From CAZCWM01 sp964622625 (GTDB lineage Bacteria > Planctomycetota > Phycisphaerae > Phycisphaerales > Phycisphaeraceae): a stretch of DNA of 31,222 nucleotides. The stretch spans positions 1 to 31,222 of the forward strand of contig CAZUUQ010000030.1 in NCBI GenBank assembly GCA_964622625.1, given 5' to 3'. The position numbers and the translations under genes are program-made. Shown in pieces: positions 15,678 to 23,244 of the stretch; within the stretch, counting starts at the first letter, position 1; the number at the start of each line of letters is the position of its first letter. The notes below the pieces were generated by a model. That model did no database searches. It saw only the letters and a program-made list of their open reading frames with translations, and had not been told where the DNA came from.

Positions 15678-17091
15678 CCGTGTCGTCCTCCTCTTGGGGT
15701 TGCGGTTCTTGCGTGGATTGGACCTCGGCCTCGGTCAGGCCCAGTTCCTTCATCAACTGCTTCTCTTTGGCCCGCTGGCGCAGCTCGGTCTCCCAGTCCT
15801 TGCCCTGGCGGGCGTACTCACAGGCCAGCGTGGTGGTGTGGTTGGCCAGGCGCTGGGCCTGAGCACTGGCTTCCTTGGCCGGATCGACGTGTTCGGTGCC
15901 GTCCCAGAACCACTGGTGTTCCAGCGATTCGACGCCAGCCAGGAAGGAGAAATCAGCGAGCAGACGGGCTTCGGTCAGCCAGGCATTCAGCAGCGCATCA
16001 AGCACGACGCTGTTGCAGTCGGCCTGCTCAACGCGGATGGACTTGAAGTAGGTCTGGTGGTCGAGGCGACCGGAGGCATAGTTGTAGCCCGACGAGTTTC
16101 CGGCCGCGACGTTGAACGGCATGTTCAGGCAGCGGGCGATCTCGTTAAGCAGCTCGCGCTTGAACTCGCCATACGTCGTGCCCGGCTGCTCAGCCTTGAT
16201 CTGTCCGAGCTTCCAGCCGTCTGGCAACACCGTGGCCATCCGCTTCTCGAGCTCGACGATGTCCATCGGCTCGACGGACGCCGCCTCGCCGTTGGCGGGC
16301 GCATCGGTGAAGAGCACCGCCGCGAAGTCCGCCGCCGTCTCAGCCGCCCCGAGCACCGCCAGCGTGTAGCGCCGCAGTTGGGCGAACAGCGGCAGCGCGG
16401 GCGTGATCTCCGGGATGCCCCGGTGCTGGCCGGGCCGATCCGAACGGAACCAGTGGACCATCGCCTCGGCGGGCACGCGGTCGTAACCATCCAGCGCCAG
16501 CGTGTAACCACACTGGCCCGGATGACGCCGCAGCACCAGGTAGCGCACCGCGTTGCCAAAGCGGTCGAACTGGATGCCGTCCACGGCATCGTCGATCAGA
16601 ATGCGGGCGTCGGGGTTCGCCACGCGGTCGGCCTCGATCAGTTGCAGGTCCAGCTTGATCGGCGAATGCAGCATCGGGTTGGCCGTGAGCATGCCGAAGA
16701 CCTCGCCGTCCACGGCCTTGGCCATCCGCATCAGCCGCAGCTTGGCGGGAAGATGGATTTCCGAAGCCCACTCGGCGAAGGCGGTCTCGATCAGGTCATT
16801 GGCTTCGGTGTCATCCGAGAGCAGCTGCAGACGCGGGCCGGTGCCCACGCAGTCGTTGGCCAGCGTGAGCACGATGCCCCGCGCATAACTGTTGTTGGCG
16901 ACCTCGTACCGGCTGCGATTGCGGAGCGTCTGCCGCACGTCGGGCGACGCGGCCGCGTCGGCGGAGAGGCTGTCGGCGTTGGCCCAGTGCCGCACGTTGT
17001 CGGCATTGGTGACCGCCGCGTCGTACTTCGCCCGAATGACACGGGCGAAGGAGCGGGCCTTTCGGGTTGTCTTATTGCCGAACGGCCACAT
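15649..17091 (-). CDS. Portal protein, lambda family
   Basis: This 480-residue portal forms the DNA-entry ring of the head. The lambda-type pattern is clear: SRYEVANNSYARGIVLTLAN with a DCVGTGPRLQL segment, FAEWASE, MRMAKAVDGEVFGMLTANP, IEADRV, and GIPEITPALPLFAQLRRYTL. The C-terminal part has NMPFNVAAGNSSGYNYASGR. The extreme C terminus is acidic and variable. ATG 17091 overlaps the upstream stop (TGATG); GTG 17094 is an alternative. It overlaps the next gene by 29 bases. Confidence 0.95.
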   Translation of the reverse strand: MWPFGNKTTRKARSFARVIRAKYDAAVTNADNVRHWANADSLSADAAASPDVRQTLRNRSRYEVANNSYARGIVLTLANDCVGTGPRLQLLSDDTEANDLIETAFAEWASEIHLPAKLRLMRMAKAVDGEVFGMLTANPMLHSPIKLDLQLIEADRVANPDARILIDDAVDGIQFDRFGNAVRYLVLRRHPGQCGYTLALDGYDRVPAEAMVHWFRSDRPGQHRGIPEITPALPLFAQLRRYTLAVLGAAETAADFAAVLFTDAPANGEAASVEPMDIVELEKRMATVLPDGWKLGQIKAEQPGTTYGEFKRELLNEIARCLNMPFNVAAGNSSGYNYASGRLDHQTYFKSIRVEQADCNSVVLDALLNAWLTEARLLADFSFLAGVESLEHQWFWDGTEHVDPAKEASAQAQRLANHTTTLACEYARQGKDWETELRQRAKEKQLMKELGLTEAEVQSTQEPQPQEEDDTDVEDERQAA

Positions 17092-17288
17092 CACGCTGCC
17101 CCCGGGGGAGAGAGTTTGACCAGTTTGACGCCCAGGCCCTTGCCCGAGGCCGCCTGTTTGCTGGCCAGGTGCTTGTCGGCCGCGATCTGGTCGGCCAGCG
17201 AGTGCTGCTCGATGCTGCCCGAATCGCCGGTCGCCTTCTTCGGCCCGGCGGCGTTGTCGCGGATCGTGTTGTCGAGGTTCTCGGCCAC
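17091..17288 (-). CDS. Small protein between zinc ribbon and portal genes
   Basis: From GTG 17288 (GGAG 6 bases upstream) this is a 65-residue protein: VAENLDNTIRDNAAGPKKAT then GDSGSIEQHSLADQIAADKH, with a basic C terminus. ATG 17315 is a longer option but lies inside the conserved 46-bp element. Similar small proteins precede lambda-type portals in other phages and stand where lambda gpW is found. A head-joining role is possible, but no motif proves it. Confidence 0.68.
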   Translation of the reverse strand: MAENLDNTIRDNAAGPKKATGDSGSIEQHSLADQIAADKHLASKQAASGKGLGVKLVKLSPPGAA

Positions 17289-17314
17289 GTAAGTCTCCGA
17301 TGGCGAACCGTGCA

Positions 17315-17360
17315 TGGTCGCCTTCAGTTACTTACCCGGTGGAATCGAGAACTGGCGGTG
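17315..17360 (-). promoter_or_regulatory. 46-bp conserved non-coding element, copy 1
   Basis: This matches 30470-30515 at 37 of 46 positions without gaps, including identical blocks GTTACTTACCCGG and GAACTGGCGG (+ strand). Read on the - strand it lies 27-72 bases upstream of the small head gene's start. It is a candidate promoter for the phage sigma factor, or an operator. Confidence 0.6.
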
Positions 17361-17418
17361 AGTCAGAGGTGAATCAGCAGATCGTTACGCATGTAGAACA
17401 TGGCGGCGGTGTTTGAGA

Positions 17419-17610
17419 CTATCGAGCCGTCGCGGCGGTCTGTTCATAGGTCGTCACGCGCCGCCCGCAATGGCGGCACGTGCGGCGGCGAAGCAGACGA
17501 CCACCCCAGGCACGGCGGGTGTAGAGCACGCGGAAGTGCATGCACCCGCAGTCGGGGCATTCCAGGCCACGCTTGGGAGCGGGTTCCCGATTGTCGGTTG
17601 GCTTGACCAT
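17419..17610 (-). CDS. Zinc-ribbon protein between terminase and portal
   Basis: This 63-residue basic protein carries CPDC (near residue 18) and CRHC (near 45), spaced as a zinc ribbon, with MHFRVLYTRRAWGGRLLRRR between and RRVTTYE after. The pattern resembles the NrdR N-terminal ribbon and phage Ogr-type activators. It may bind nucleic acid, perhaps as a late-gene activator or packaging partner; this is inference. An AAAGGAG lies upstream. It starts directly after the terminase stop. Confidence 0.78.
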   Translation of the reverse strand: MVKPTDNREPAPKRGLECPDCGCMHFRVLYTRRAWGGRLLRRRTCRHCGRRVTTYEQTAATAR

Positions 17611-19875
17611 CTACCGTCTGCTCCTTTGCAGTTCGGACAGCCGCACACGCTGGCGAACCGGCGCGGCCTTGGCGTCCGTACCCGGCAACACCGCGCCCTG
17701 GACCGAGGCCGCCACGGCGCAGCCGACCAGACAGTCGAACCAGTGGTTGTCCGGCCCACCCGCGCGGATCTTCCATTCATCCACCACACGACCCCGGGCC
17801 TCGGTCTTCACGCGGTATTCCGCCGTGAGATGCTCGGCCAGGAGTTGATGCTCAGCGGGCTTGCGGCCAAACAGCGACAGATTGCCGGGATCGCCCATCG
17901 CCACGGCCAGCCGGGCGTGGACGAAACTCTTCCAGTAGTTGGTGTCGATCACGACGTGCCGCACCTGGCGTCGGCCCTGCACGTTGGGGATGCGCCAGTG
18001 GTGCCCGACCCGCTCGCCGGTCTTGCGCTTGTACTCGCTGAACGGGATGCTCGACGCGCCGACGTACCGCCCGTGGCTGGGCATGATCAATCCGGCGTGG
18101 GCGCTCTGACGGCAGAACTGGTAGACCACGTCGGTGGACTGGCCCCAGTTGGCGTCGATCAAACACCGCTCAATCCGCATCTCGGCCCCGTCGTCACGCC
18201 GCCAGCGACGGGCCAGGTATTCGCCGGTGAGTTTCTCCAGCCCGGCGTAGATCGAACCCTCCAGTCCAGCACCCGGCGCAACGCGCGCGAGTGTCTTCTG
18301 CACCTCGCGCAAGGTGAAGACGGGCCGCTGCTGGTCGGGATATGTGCCGTAATCGACGACATAACCGGTGAAGTCATCCTCCCAGGCGACGACGGTATGG
18401 AAGAGCAGCTTGCCCTGCACGTCGATGAACATCGTCAGGTGGCTGGCCCCGATCGGGATCACACTGCGGGGGTGCCCGTTGGTCTTGGCGGCAATCGCAT
18501 CGGCGGTGAGTTGATCGGAATTGCCCTCGTCCTGCGGCAACGGCTGGTTCTGGTATTCGGCCCAGAACGCCCGTTCATCCTGCAGGCGCAGGTTCATCGC
18601 GTGCTGGATCGCCGAGAGTTCATCCTCGTTGTGACGTTGCGGCCAGGCGATCACCGCGCCCGCGTCCATCTCCTTGCGATGCTTGCGGTAGAACTCCGTT
18701 GCCTCGCGGCCGTCACCGTCGTTGCGGAAGCTGTCGGCCCGGAGTTGGGCGTACTTGTCCCAGAGTTTCTCGTTCGAGGGGAAGGCGTAGACCAGCTTGG
18801 TGCGTTCACCTTGCCAAGCCGGATGCTTGTCGCGGTCGAGAATCTGGTCGGCCATGTCGCCGGGCCGGATCACCGTGCAAGGCATGATGCCGGAGATCTT
18901 CTGCCCAGGCCCGGCCAGGTTCAGAATCGCGCCGTTGAGCGTCTCCATCCTGGCCCGGACCTGCTGGTCGCTGCGCGCCGACTCGTCGGTCTGCGGGTCG
19001 TCGAGCACCACCAGCGACGGGCGCACTGCCCGCCCGTCGGCACGTTTGAACTTCATGCCGCGAATGCGGCTCTCGATGCCCGCCACGCGGATAATCGCGC
19101 CCGACGCCTTGCTGTTCTCGATGGTCGGCAGCACGATCTCGTCGGCCGTCCAGACAATCCGCGTCGCCTTGCCGTTGCAGAGTTGGCCCTTGGCGCGGTT
19201 GTGGATGCGCTCCAAAGCGTGAATCGGGAAGACCGCCTCGGGGAAATCGTCCAGCAGGTGATCGTTGGTCTCGAACTCGACCTTGATGCTTTCGAGCATG
19301 TTGCGGGCGTGCCCGGCGTCCGAACCGATCAGGCAGACGAACTCCCGCGCCCCGGTGAGCATGGCCCAGATGCAGGCGGTCTCAGCCAACGTCGTCTTGC
19401 CGCTGCCGCGCGGCATGGCCATCGCAAACACGCCGCCCCGCAACACGGCGGTCTCGATCTTGGCGATCACCTTCAGGTGATCGTCCGACCACGGCAGGCT
19501 GAAGGTCTGCGGGAAGTACGCCTCGCAGAAGAACCGAAAGTCCGTCGCGGCCCGCGCCTTGCGATGCGGATCGACCACCTCGGGGATGTCGCCGATGTCC
19601 CGGCCGATGGCCGACAGTTCCGCGTTGCGGGCACGGGCGGCTTCCTTCATCGCCTCGTAGTCGAGGGGCTCCTTCTCTGGTTCGGGGTTGTGGCGCGACC
19701 AGACCAGCCACGCGGCATAGCGCAGCAGGTCGACGTGCTTCTCGTCGCCGATGCGGTAGCCCGCCCGGTTGCGATGACGGCGCAGCTGCCGCTCGCTGAG
19801 CACCTCGCCCAGCGGCGTGGAGTTCAGCATCCGCGTCAACATCGACGGCCGCAGTTGCCGAACGTCAATCGCCAT
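17611..19875 (-). CDS. Terminase large subunit (GpA-like)
   Basis: This 754-residue packaging motor and nuclease has Walker A PRGSGKTT at about 155-162 and Walker B LVVLDD at about 288-293. A coupling region follows. The C-terminal nuclease domain includes HLTMFIDVQGKLLFHTVVAW, CLIDANWGQSTDVVYQF and a late DNHWFDCLVG segment. Size fits GpA-type terminases. ATG 19875 is chosen because GGGAGG lies 6 bases upstream and it overlaps the preceding gene. A longer ORF from 19947 has shadow-like sequence. Confidence 0.95.
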   Translation of the reverse strand: MAIDVRQLRPSMLTRMLNSTPLGEVLSERQLRRHRNRAGYRIGDEKHVDLLRYAAWLVWSRHNPEPEKEPLDYEAMKEAARARNAELSAIGRDIGDIPEVVDPHRKARAATDFRFFCEAYFPQTFSLPWSDDHLKVIAKIETAVLRGGVFAMAMPRGSGKTTLAETACIWAMLTGAREFVCLIGSDAGHARNMLESIKVEFETNDHLLDDFPEAVFPIHALERIHNRAKGQLCNGKATRIVWTADEIVLPTIENSKASGAIIRVAGIESRIRGMKFKRADGRAVRPSLVVLDDPQTDESARSDQQVRARMETLNGAILNLAGPGQKISGIMPCTVIRPGDMADQILDRDKHPAWQGERTKLVYAFPSNEKLWDKYAQLRADSFRNDGDGREATEFYRKHRKEMDAGAVIAWPQRHNEDELSAIQHAMNLRLQDERAFWAEYQNQPLPQDEGNSDQLTADAIAAKTNGHPRSVIPIGASHLTMFIDVQGKLLFHTVVAWEDDFTGYVVDYGTYPDQQRPVFTLREVQKTLARVAPGAGLEGSIYAGLEKLTGEYLARRWRRDDGAEMRIERCLIDANWGQSTDVVYQFCRQSAHAGLIMPSHGRYVGASSIPFSEYKRKTGERVGHHWRIPNVQGRRQVRHVVIDTNYWKSFVHARLAVAMGDPGNLSLFGRKPAEHQLLAEHLTAEYRVKTEARGRVVDEWKIRAGGPDNHWFDCLVGCAVAASVQGAVLPGTDAKAAPVRQRVRLSELQRSRR

Positions 19876-20065
19876 GAGCCGCCTCCCGCGCCAGCCAGGC
19901 GGCGTAGTGGACCAGGTTGAGCGTGCCGTCGGCGTTGGTGGGCGCACCGGCCTCGATGTCGGCGCGGACCATCGCCTCGGTGATCCGCCGGTTCCCGGCG
20001 GCGGCGAGGATTTTCGCCGCCTGGGCAGGCGTCAGGGCCGTAATTCTGGGCGTTTCTGCGGTCAT
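19865..20065 (-). CDS. Small protein upstream of terminase (possible small subunit or HTH)
   Basis: This 66-residue helical protein contains ITALTPAQAAKILAAAGNRR followed by ITEAMVRADIEAGAPTNADG, and ends LVHYAAWLAREAAHGD. Short proteins of this type commonly sit just before GpA-like terminase genes. The two N-terminal helices could be a DNA-binding HTH, which would suit a small terminase role; unproven. It overlaps the terminase start by 11 bases. It is the first gene of the late operon. Confidence 0.72.
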   Translation of the reverse strand: MTAETPRITALTPAQAAKILAAAGNRRITEAMVRADIEAGAPTNADGTLNLVHYAAWLAREAAHGD

Positions 20066-20207
20066 ATCTCTAGCCCCGTGGCCTGCTTACGAGAATCTGT
20101 AAGTTCTTTGCAGACAATGGGTTAATCGCCTTGATGTTCCCGCGAAAGCATGGCTGAATGTGGGTGTTGAAACGAACGTAACGCCAATAGCCACAAGGAG
20201 ATAGGCC
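20066..20207. promoter_or_regulatory. Divergent intergenic region between late operon and + strand cassette
   Basis: This 142-base gap separates two divergent transcription units, so it should hold promoters in both directions. A weak + strand candidate is TTGATG followed 17 bases later by CTGAAT. An inverted repeat CTTAC/GTAAG spans 20086-20103, near the late operon start. These are by-eye guesses. No copy of the 46-bp element is present. Confidence 0.4.
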
Positions 20208-20435
20208 ATGCGAAAGAACGAAAAGAACCACGACGAAACGACCACCACCCAACGCGACTGGCACGACCTGAAGCCCGGCGACGTGATCTTCTTCGCCACC
20301 GGCTGGTACGAGGTCCTGGACGCCTACCCGGTCGCCAAGAACACGGTGGTGGTGAAGCTCGCCCTCGACGAGCACCGCTTCCAGACCTACCGCGTCCGCG
20401 TCAGCGCGGGCAGCAAGGCAACCTGCCGCGCCTGA
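20208..20435 (+). CDS. Small hypothetical protein, + strand cassette gene 1
   Basis: This 75-residue protein has a polar N terminus (KNEKNHDETTTTQRDW), then a compact beta segment DLKPGDVIFFATGWYEVLDA and VVVKLALDEHRFQTYRVRVS. The LKPGDVI start of the fold suggests a small SH3-like barrel. AAGGAG precedes the ATG. Codon use is normal for the region. It is followed on the same strand by two further genes. Function unknown. Confidence 0.7.
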   Translation: MRKNEKNHDETTTTQRDWHDLKPGDVIFFATGWYEVLDAYPVAKNTVVVKLALDEHRFQTYRVRVSAGSKATCRA

Positions 20436-20465
20436 AACCACCAACCCAAACCAAGGAGCCAAGCC

Positions 20466-20831
20466 ATGACCCCCGGAACCACGACCGAAAACACCCTCGC
20501 CAAGATCGCCAAGGAGCAGATGCAGATCGAGACGCTGGAGACGCGCAAGCACGACGCCCTGGACTTCCACACCGTCGCGGTCTGGGAGGCCAAGAGCGCC
20601 CTGCAAGCCGCCTACGACGCCGGTCGCGCCGATGCCAGCCTCGCGCTGGTCGACGCCCTGCGCGAGAACCTCTCGCCCGAGGCCGTCGCCGCCATCGCTT
20701 CCTGGCTGCAGCCCGCCCGCACCAACGACGAGAACGTAGACCGCGAGGTCCGCTGGTTCGCCGAACAACTGGCCCAGGCCCTCGGCGGCTGGGACCAGCA
20801 GAGCCGCCTCGCAGAAGAACTCGGTTTGTAA
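20466..20831 (+). CDS. DUF6900-like protein, + strand cassette gene 2
   Basis: This 121-residue protein has the segment LAKIAKEQMQIETLETRKHD then ALDFHTVAVWEAKSALQAAY, which I recall as the core of DUF6900, a domain of unknown role found in mobile elements. The C-terminal half is helical (LSPEAVAAIASWLQPARTND). AAGGAG lies 8 bases before the ATG. Cytoplasmic, no membrane segment. The family name is from memory and moderately sure. Confidence 0.75.
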   Translation: MTPGTTTENTLAKIAKEQMQIETLETRKHDALDFHTVAVWEAKSALQAAYDAGRADASLALVDALRENLSPEAVAAIASWLQPARTNDENVDREVRWFAEQLAQALGGWDQQSRLAEELGL

Positions 20832-20882
20832 GACCCCAACATGGGCTTGGCCAGCCCGAATACGGCCGAAGGAGACTCGACC

Positions 20883-21467
20883 ATGAAGAACAGCGACGTA
20901 CAGATTGGCGCGACGTACCTGGTGAAGGTCGCCGACAACCTCGTCCCGGTGAAGATCACCCGCGAGCACCCATCCGGGGGCGGCGGCTGGGAAGGCACGA
21001 GCGAAAAGACCGGCAAGACCATCCGCATCAAGAGCGCCCAGCGCCTGCGGAAGCGACTGGGCGACGCGGCCCCCGTCGCCACGAAGGCGAAGGAGGCGAC
21101 CAAGGACGCCAAGGCCGAACCCGGACGCGACACGGGCGAACGTGGCGCGACGGGGGGCCAACCGGGTGGCGACGCCGCCGCGACCGGCAAGGCCATGAGC
21201 CTGATGGACGCCGCCGTCCACATCCTCTCGCTGGGCACCGGCGACCCGATGCGCTGCAAGGACATCGTCGACCTGGTGGTGAAGCGCGAGCTTTGGACGC
21301 CCGGCAAAGGCAAGACGCCCGCCAGCACGCTCTACTCCTCGATCCTGCGCGAGATCACCACCAAGGGCGACGCTTGCCGGTTCGTCAAGACCGAGCGCGG
21401 CAAGTTCGCCCTCAAGGACAGCCAGTACATCCGCGAGCAGGCCGCCAAGGCCGCCCGCCAGAAGTAA
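20883..21467 (+). CDS. HARE-HTH domain protein, + strand cassette gene 3
   Basis: This 194-residue protein starts at ATG 20883 with AAGGAG 8 bases upstream. Residues 1-60 form a small beta domain (VQIGATYLVKVADNLVPVKI). Residues about 60-100 are a low-complexity linker rich in K, A, G and T. Residues about 105-180 match the HARE-HTH winged helix: SLMDAAVHILSLGTGDPMRC, then KDIVDLVVKRELWTPGKGKT and FVKTERGKFAL. HARE-HTH domains bind DNA in chromatin and restriction-modification proteins. It ends 8 bases from the convergent methyltransferase gene. A link to DNA modification is possible but speculative. Confidence 0.85.
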   Translation: MKNSDVQIGATYLVKVADNLVPVKITREHPSGGGGWEGTSEKTGKTIRIKSAQRLRKRLGDAAPVATKAKEATKDAKAEPGRDTGERGATGGQPGGDAAATGKAMSLMDAAVHILSLGTGDPMRCKDIVDLVVKRELWTPGKGKTPASTLYSSILREITTKGDACRFVKTERGKFALKDSQYIREQAAKAARQK

Positions 21468-21475
21468 GCGCACAT

Positions 21476-22864
21476 TCATGCCTGCACCTCCGCGACAGCC
21501 CCGGCCTCGGTCGGGGTTGTCTCAGTCCGGGCAGCCCCGGAACCCCCGGAAATCCGCTCTGCCTTTCGTCCCGTGAACTGCTCCCAGCGCTGCACGATCA
21601 CGTCGCAGTACGCCTGGTCGAGCTCCATCAGGAACGCATGCCGCCCGGTCTGCTCGCAGCCGATCAACGTCGATCCGCTGCCGCCGAAGAGGTCGAGCAC
21701 GTTCTGTCCCGGCAGCGATGAGTACTGGATCGACCGCACCGCCAGCTCGACGGGCTTCTCGGTCAGGTGGACCATCGACTGCGGGTTGACCTTCTTCACG
21801 TGCCAGAGGTCGGTCGCGTTGTTCGGCCCGTAGTAGTTGTGGCCCGCGCCTTCCTTCCAGCCGTAGAAGCAGATCTCGAACGCCCCCATGAAATCCTTGC
21901 GCGTCAGCACCGGGTGCTGCTTGTCCCAGACGATGCCCTGGCTGAAGTACAGCCCCGAGGCGGCGAGCGGCGCGGGGTAGTTGCCGATGTTGGCGTACCC
22001 GCCCCAGATGTAGAACGAGCCGCCCGGCTTGAGCACGCGCGAGGCGTTGCCGAACCAGGCCAGCAACATTTCATCGAACGCCTCGGTGGTGAGGAAGTCG
22101 TTCTCCAGCGGGCGGTCCTTGGCACGCATTTTCTTGCGGGCCTTCTTCGGATCGCTGACGCCGCGTGCCTGGTCGAAGCCCTGGTGATGCAACTGAGCCT
22201 TCTTGTTGCTGAATGAACTGAGACCGGCGGCGATGGCCGTGTTGCTGCGCGGCTCGACCTTCACGTTGTACGGCGGGTCCATCGAAACCAGGTCGATCCC
22301 ATTGCCATCCAGCAGCCGATCGAGGTCTTCCACACTGCCGCTGTCGCCGCACATGAGCCGGTGGTCGCCCAGCACCCAGATGTCGCCTCGCTGCGTGATC
22401 GGATCGTCCGGCGGTTCGGGCACCGAGTCCGGGTCGGTCAGGCCCTCGGCCACGTCGCCGTCGAGCAGATGGGCGAGTTCGTCCTCGTCAAAGCCGAGAA
22501 GGCTCAGGTCGTACTCGGCCTGCTGCAGGTCCTTCAGTTCGATGGGCAGCAGCTCGAAGTCCCATTCGGCCAGCGTCGCGGTCTGGTTGTCGGCGATGCG
22601 ATACGCCTTGACCTTCTCCGGCGGCAGGTCGGTCGCCACGTGGACCGGCACCTTCGCCAGGCCGAGCTTCTTTGCCGCCTTCCAGCGCGTGTGGCCGACG
22701 ATGATCACGCCCTCGGCGTCCACGACGATCGGCTGGCGGAATCCGAACTCCTTCAGGCTCGCCGCCACGGCGTCCACGGCGTCGTCATTGACGCGGGGGT
22801 TGCCGGGATAGGGCTTGATGGCCTCGATGGGCCGCAGTTCAACATCGAACGTTCTGGTCGTCAT
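21476..22864 (-). CDS. DNA methyltransferase with N-terminal ParB-like domain
   Basis: This 462-residue protein joins two parts. Residues about 1-110 are a ParB/Srx-like nuclease-fold domain (PYPGNPRVNDDAVDAVAASL, then GFRQPIVVDAEGVIIVGHTR). Residues about 160-440 are a beta-class amino-methyltransferase: motif IV DPPYNV, later VLDLFGGSGSTLIGCEQTGR with motif I. DPPY marks N6-adenine or N4-cytosine methylation. Such ParB-MTase proteins are frequent in phages and probably guard against host restriction. No endonuclease is next to it. ATG 22864 has GGAGG 7 bases upstream; a longer ORF from 22915 has no support. Confidence 0.95.
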   Translation of the reverse strand: MTTRTFDVELRPIEAIKPYPGNPRVNDDAVDAVAASLKEFGFRQPIVVDAEGVIIVGHTRWKAAKKLGLAKVPVHVATDLPPEKVKAYRIADNQTATLAEWDFELLPIELKDLQQAEYDLSLLGFDEDELAHLLDGDVAEGLTDPDSVPEPPDDPITQRGDIWVLGDHRLMCGDSGSVEDLDRLLDGNGIDLVSMDPPYNVKVEPRSNTAIAAGLSSFSNKKAQLHHQGFDQARGVSDPKKARKKMRAKDRPLENDFLTTEAFDEMLLAWFGNASRVLKPGGSFYIWGGYANIGNYPAPLAASGLYFSQGIVWDKQHPVLTRKDFMGAFEICFYGWKEGAGHNYYGPNNATDLWHVKKVNPQSMVHLTEKPVELAVRSIQYSSLPGQNVLDLFGGSGSTLIGCEQTGRHAFLMELDQAYCDVIVQRWEQFTGRKAERISGGSGAARTETTPTEAGAVAEVQA

Positions 22865-23199
22865 GGTTGCACCTCCGTGTGCGCTGGGGTTGGTGTGGAA
22901 AAACCGGACACGCAAAACAAACTCTGCCTATGCTCGTGACTGTTCCCGCGGCCATCTTCCGAGGCGCTGGCCTGGAAGTACCTAATCTGAAGATTCGAAG
23001 ATTCACCCCCCGTCTCACGTACACACACGCATACACGCGGGCGGGCGTCGCGCGAGGGGGTGGGGGTGAAAGAGAGAAACATGAAGAGAGAGTTGTTGTT
23101 TTTCCTTTATATTCCTGCCGTTTTCGCGGTTCTGAAGTTTCACCCTTGGGGGGTGAATCTTGGGTGAACCTTGGGGAATCTTCAGCCGGGTTTGGGCGT
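22865..23199. other. Intergenic region, likely replication origin locus
   Basis: This 335-base gap is the longest inside the early module. It holds a run of repeats (listed separately), the 5' leader of the methyltransferase gene, a CA/TG-rich stretch (about 23015-23040), a purine-rich tract, and an AT-rich tract at about 23085-23125 (GTTGTTGTTTTTCCTTTATA). No ORF in it looks real. Confidence 0.65.
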
Positions 23200-23244
23200 T
23201 CAAGCTTCACCCCCAGGCGAAGTTTCACCCTGAAGATTCACCCC
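22989..23244. repeat. Iteron-like array GAAGNTTCACCC (8 copies)
   Basis: Full forward copies are at 22997-23009, 23134-23145, 23202-23214, 23219-23230 and 23232-23244. Inverted copies are at 23151-23161, 23162-23172 and, partial, 23173-23183. A half copy GAAGATTC lies at 22989-22996. The array surrounds an AT-rich tract and runs into the last codons of the prim-pol gene, whose stop lies inside one copy. Short, regularly repeated sites beside AT-rich DNA and a replication gene are the usual form of an initiator-dependent origin. Confidence 0.72.

Noticed and set aside
13002..16046. Open frame of 1014 codons on the + strand
   Set aside because: It lies antisense to the portal and protease-capsid genes. 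Its composition (R, G, A, V, L, D, H rich, irregular) is that of a mirror frame in high-GC DNA, and it has no ribosome binding site or recognisable domain.
17413..19920. Open frame of 835 codons on the + strand
   Set aside because: It is the antisense image of the terminase large subunit, whose Walker and nuclease motifs are clear on the - strand.
20070..21479. Open frame of 469 codons on the - strand
   Set aside because: It would cover the three + strand genes. Those have individual ribosome binding sites and a convincing HARE-HTH domain, while the antisense product has no motif.
22989..23244. CRISPR array
   Set aside because: Repeats are only about 12 bp, occur in both orientations and have irregular spacing from 0 to more than 100 bases, so they do not form repeat-spacer units.
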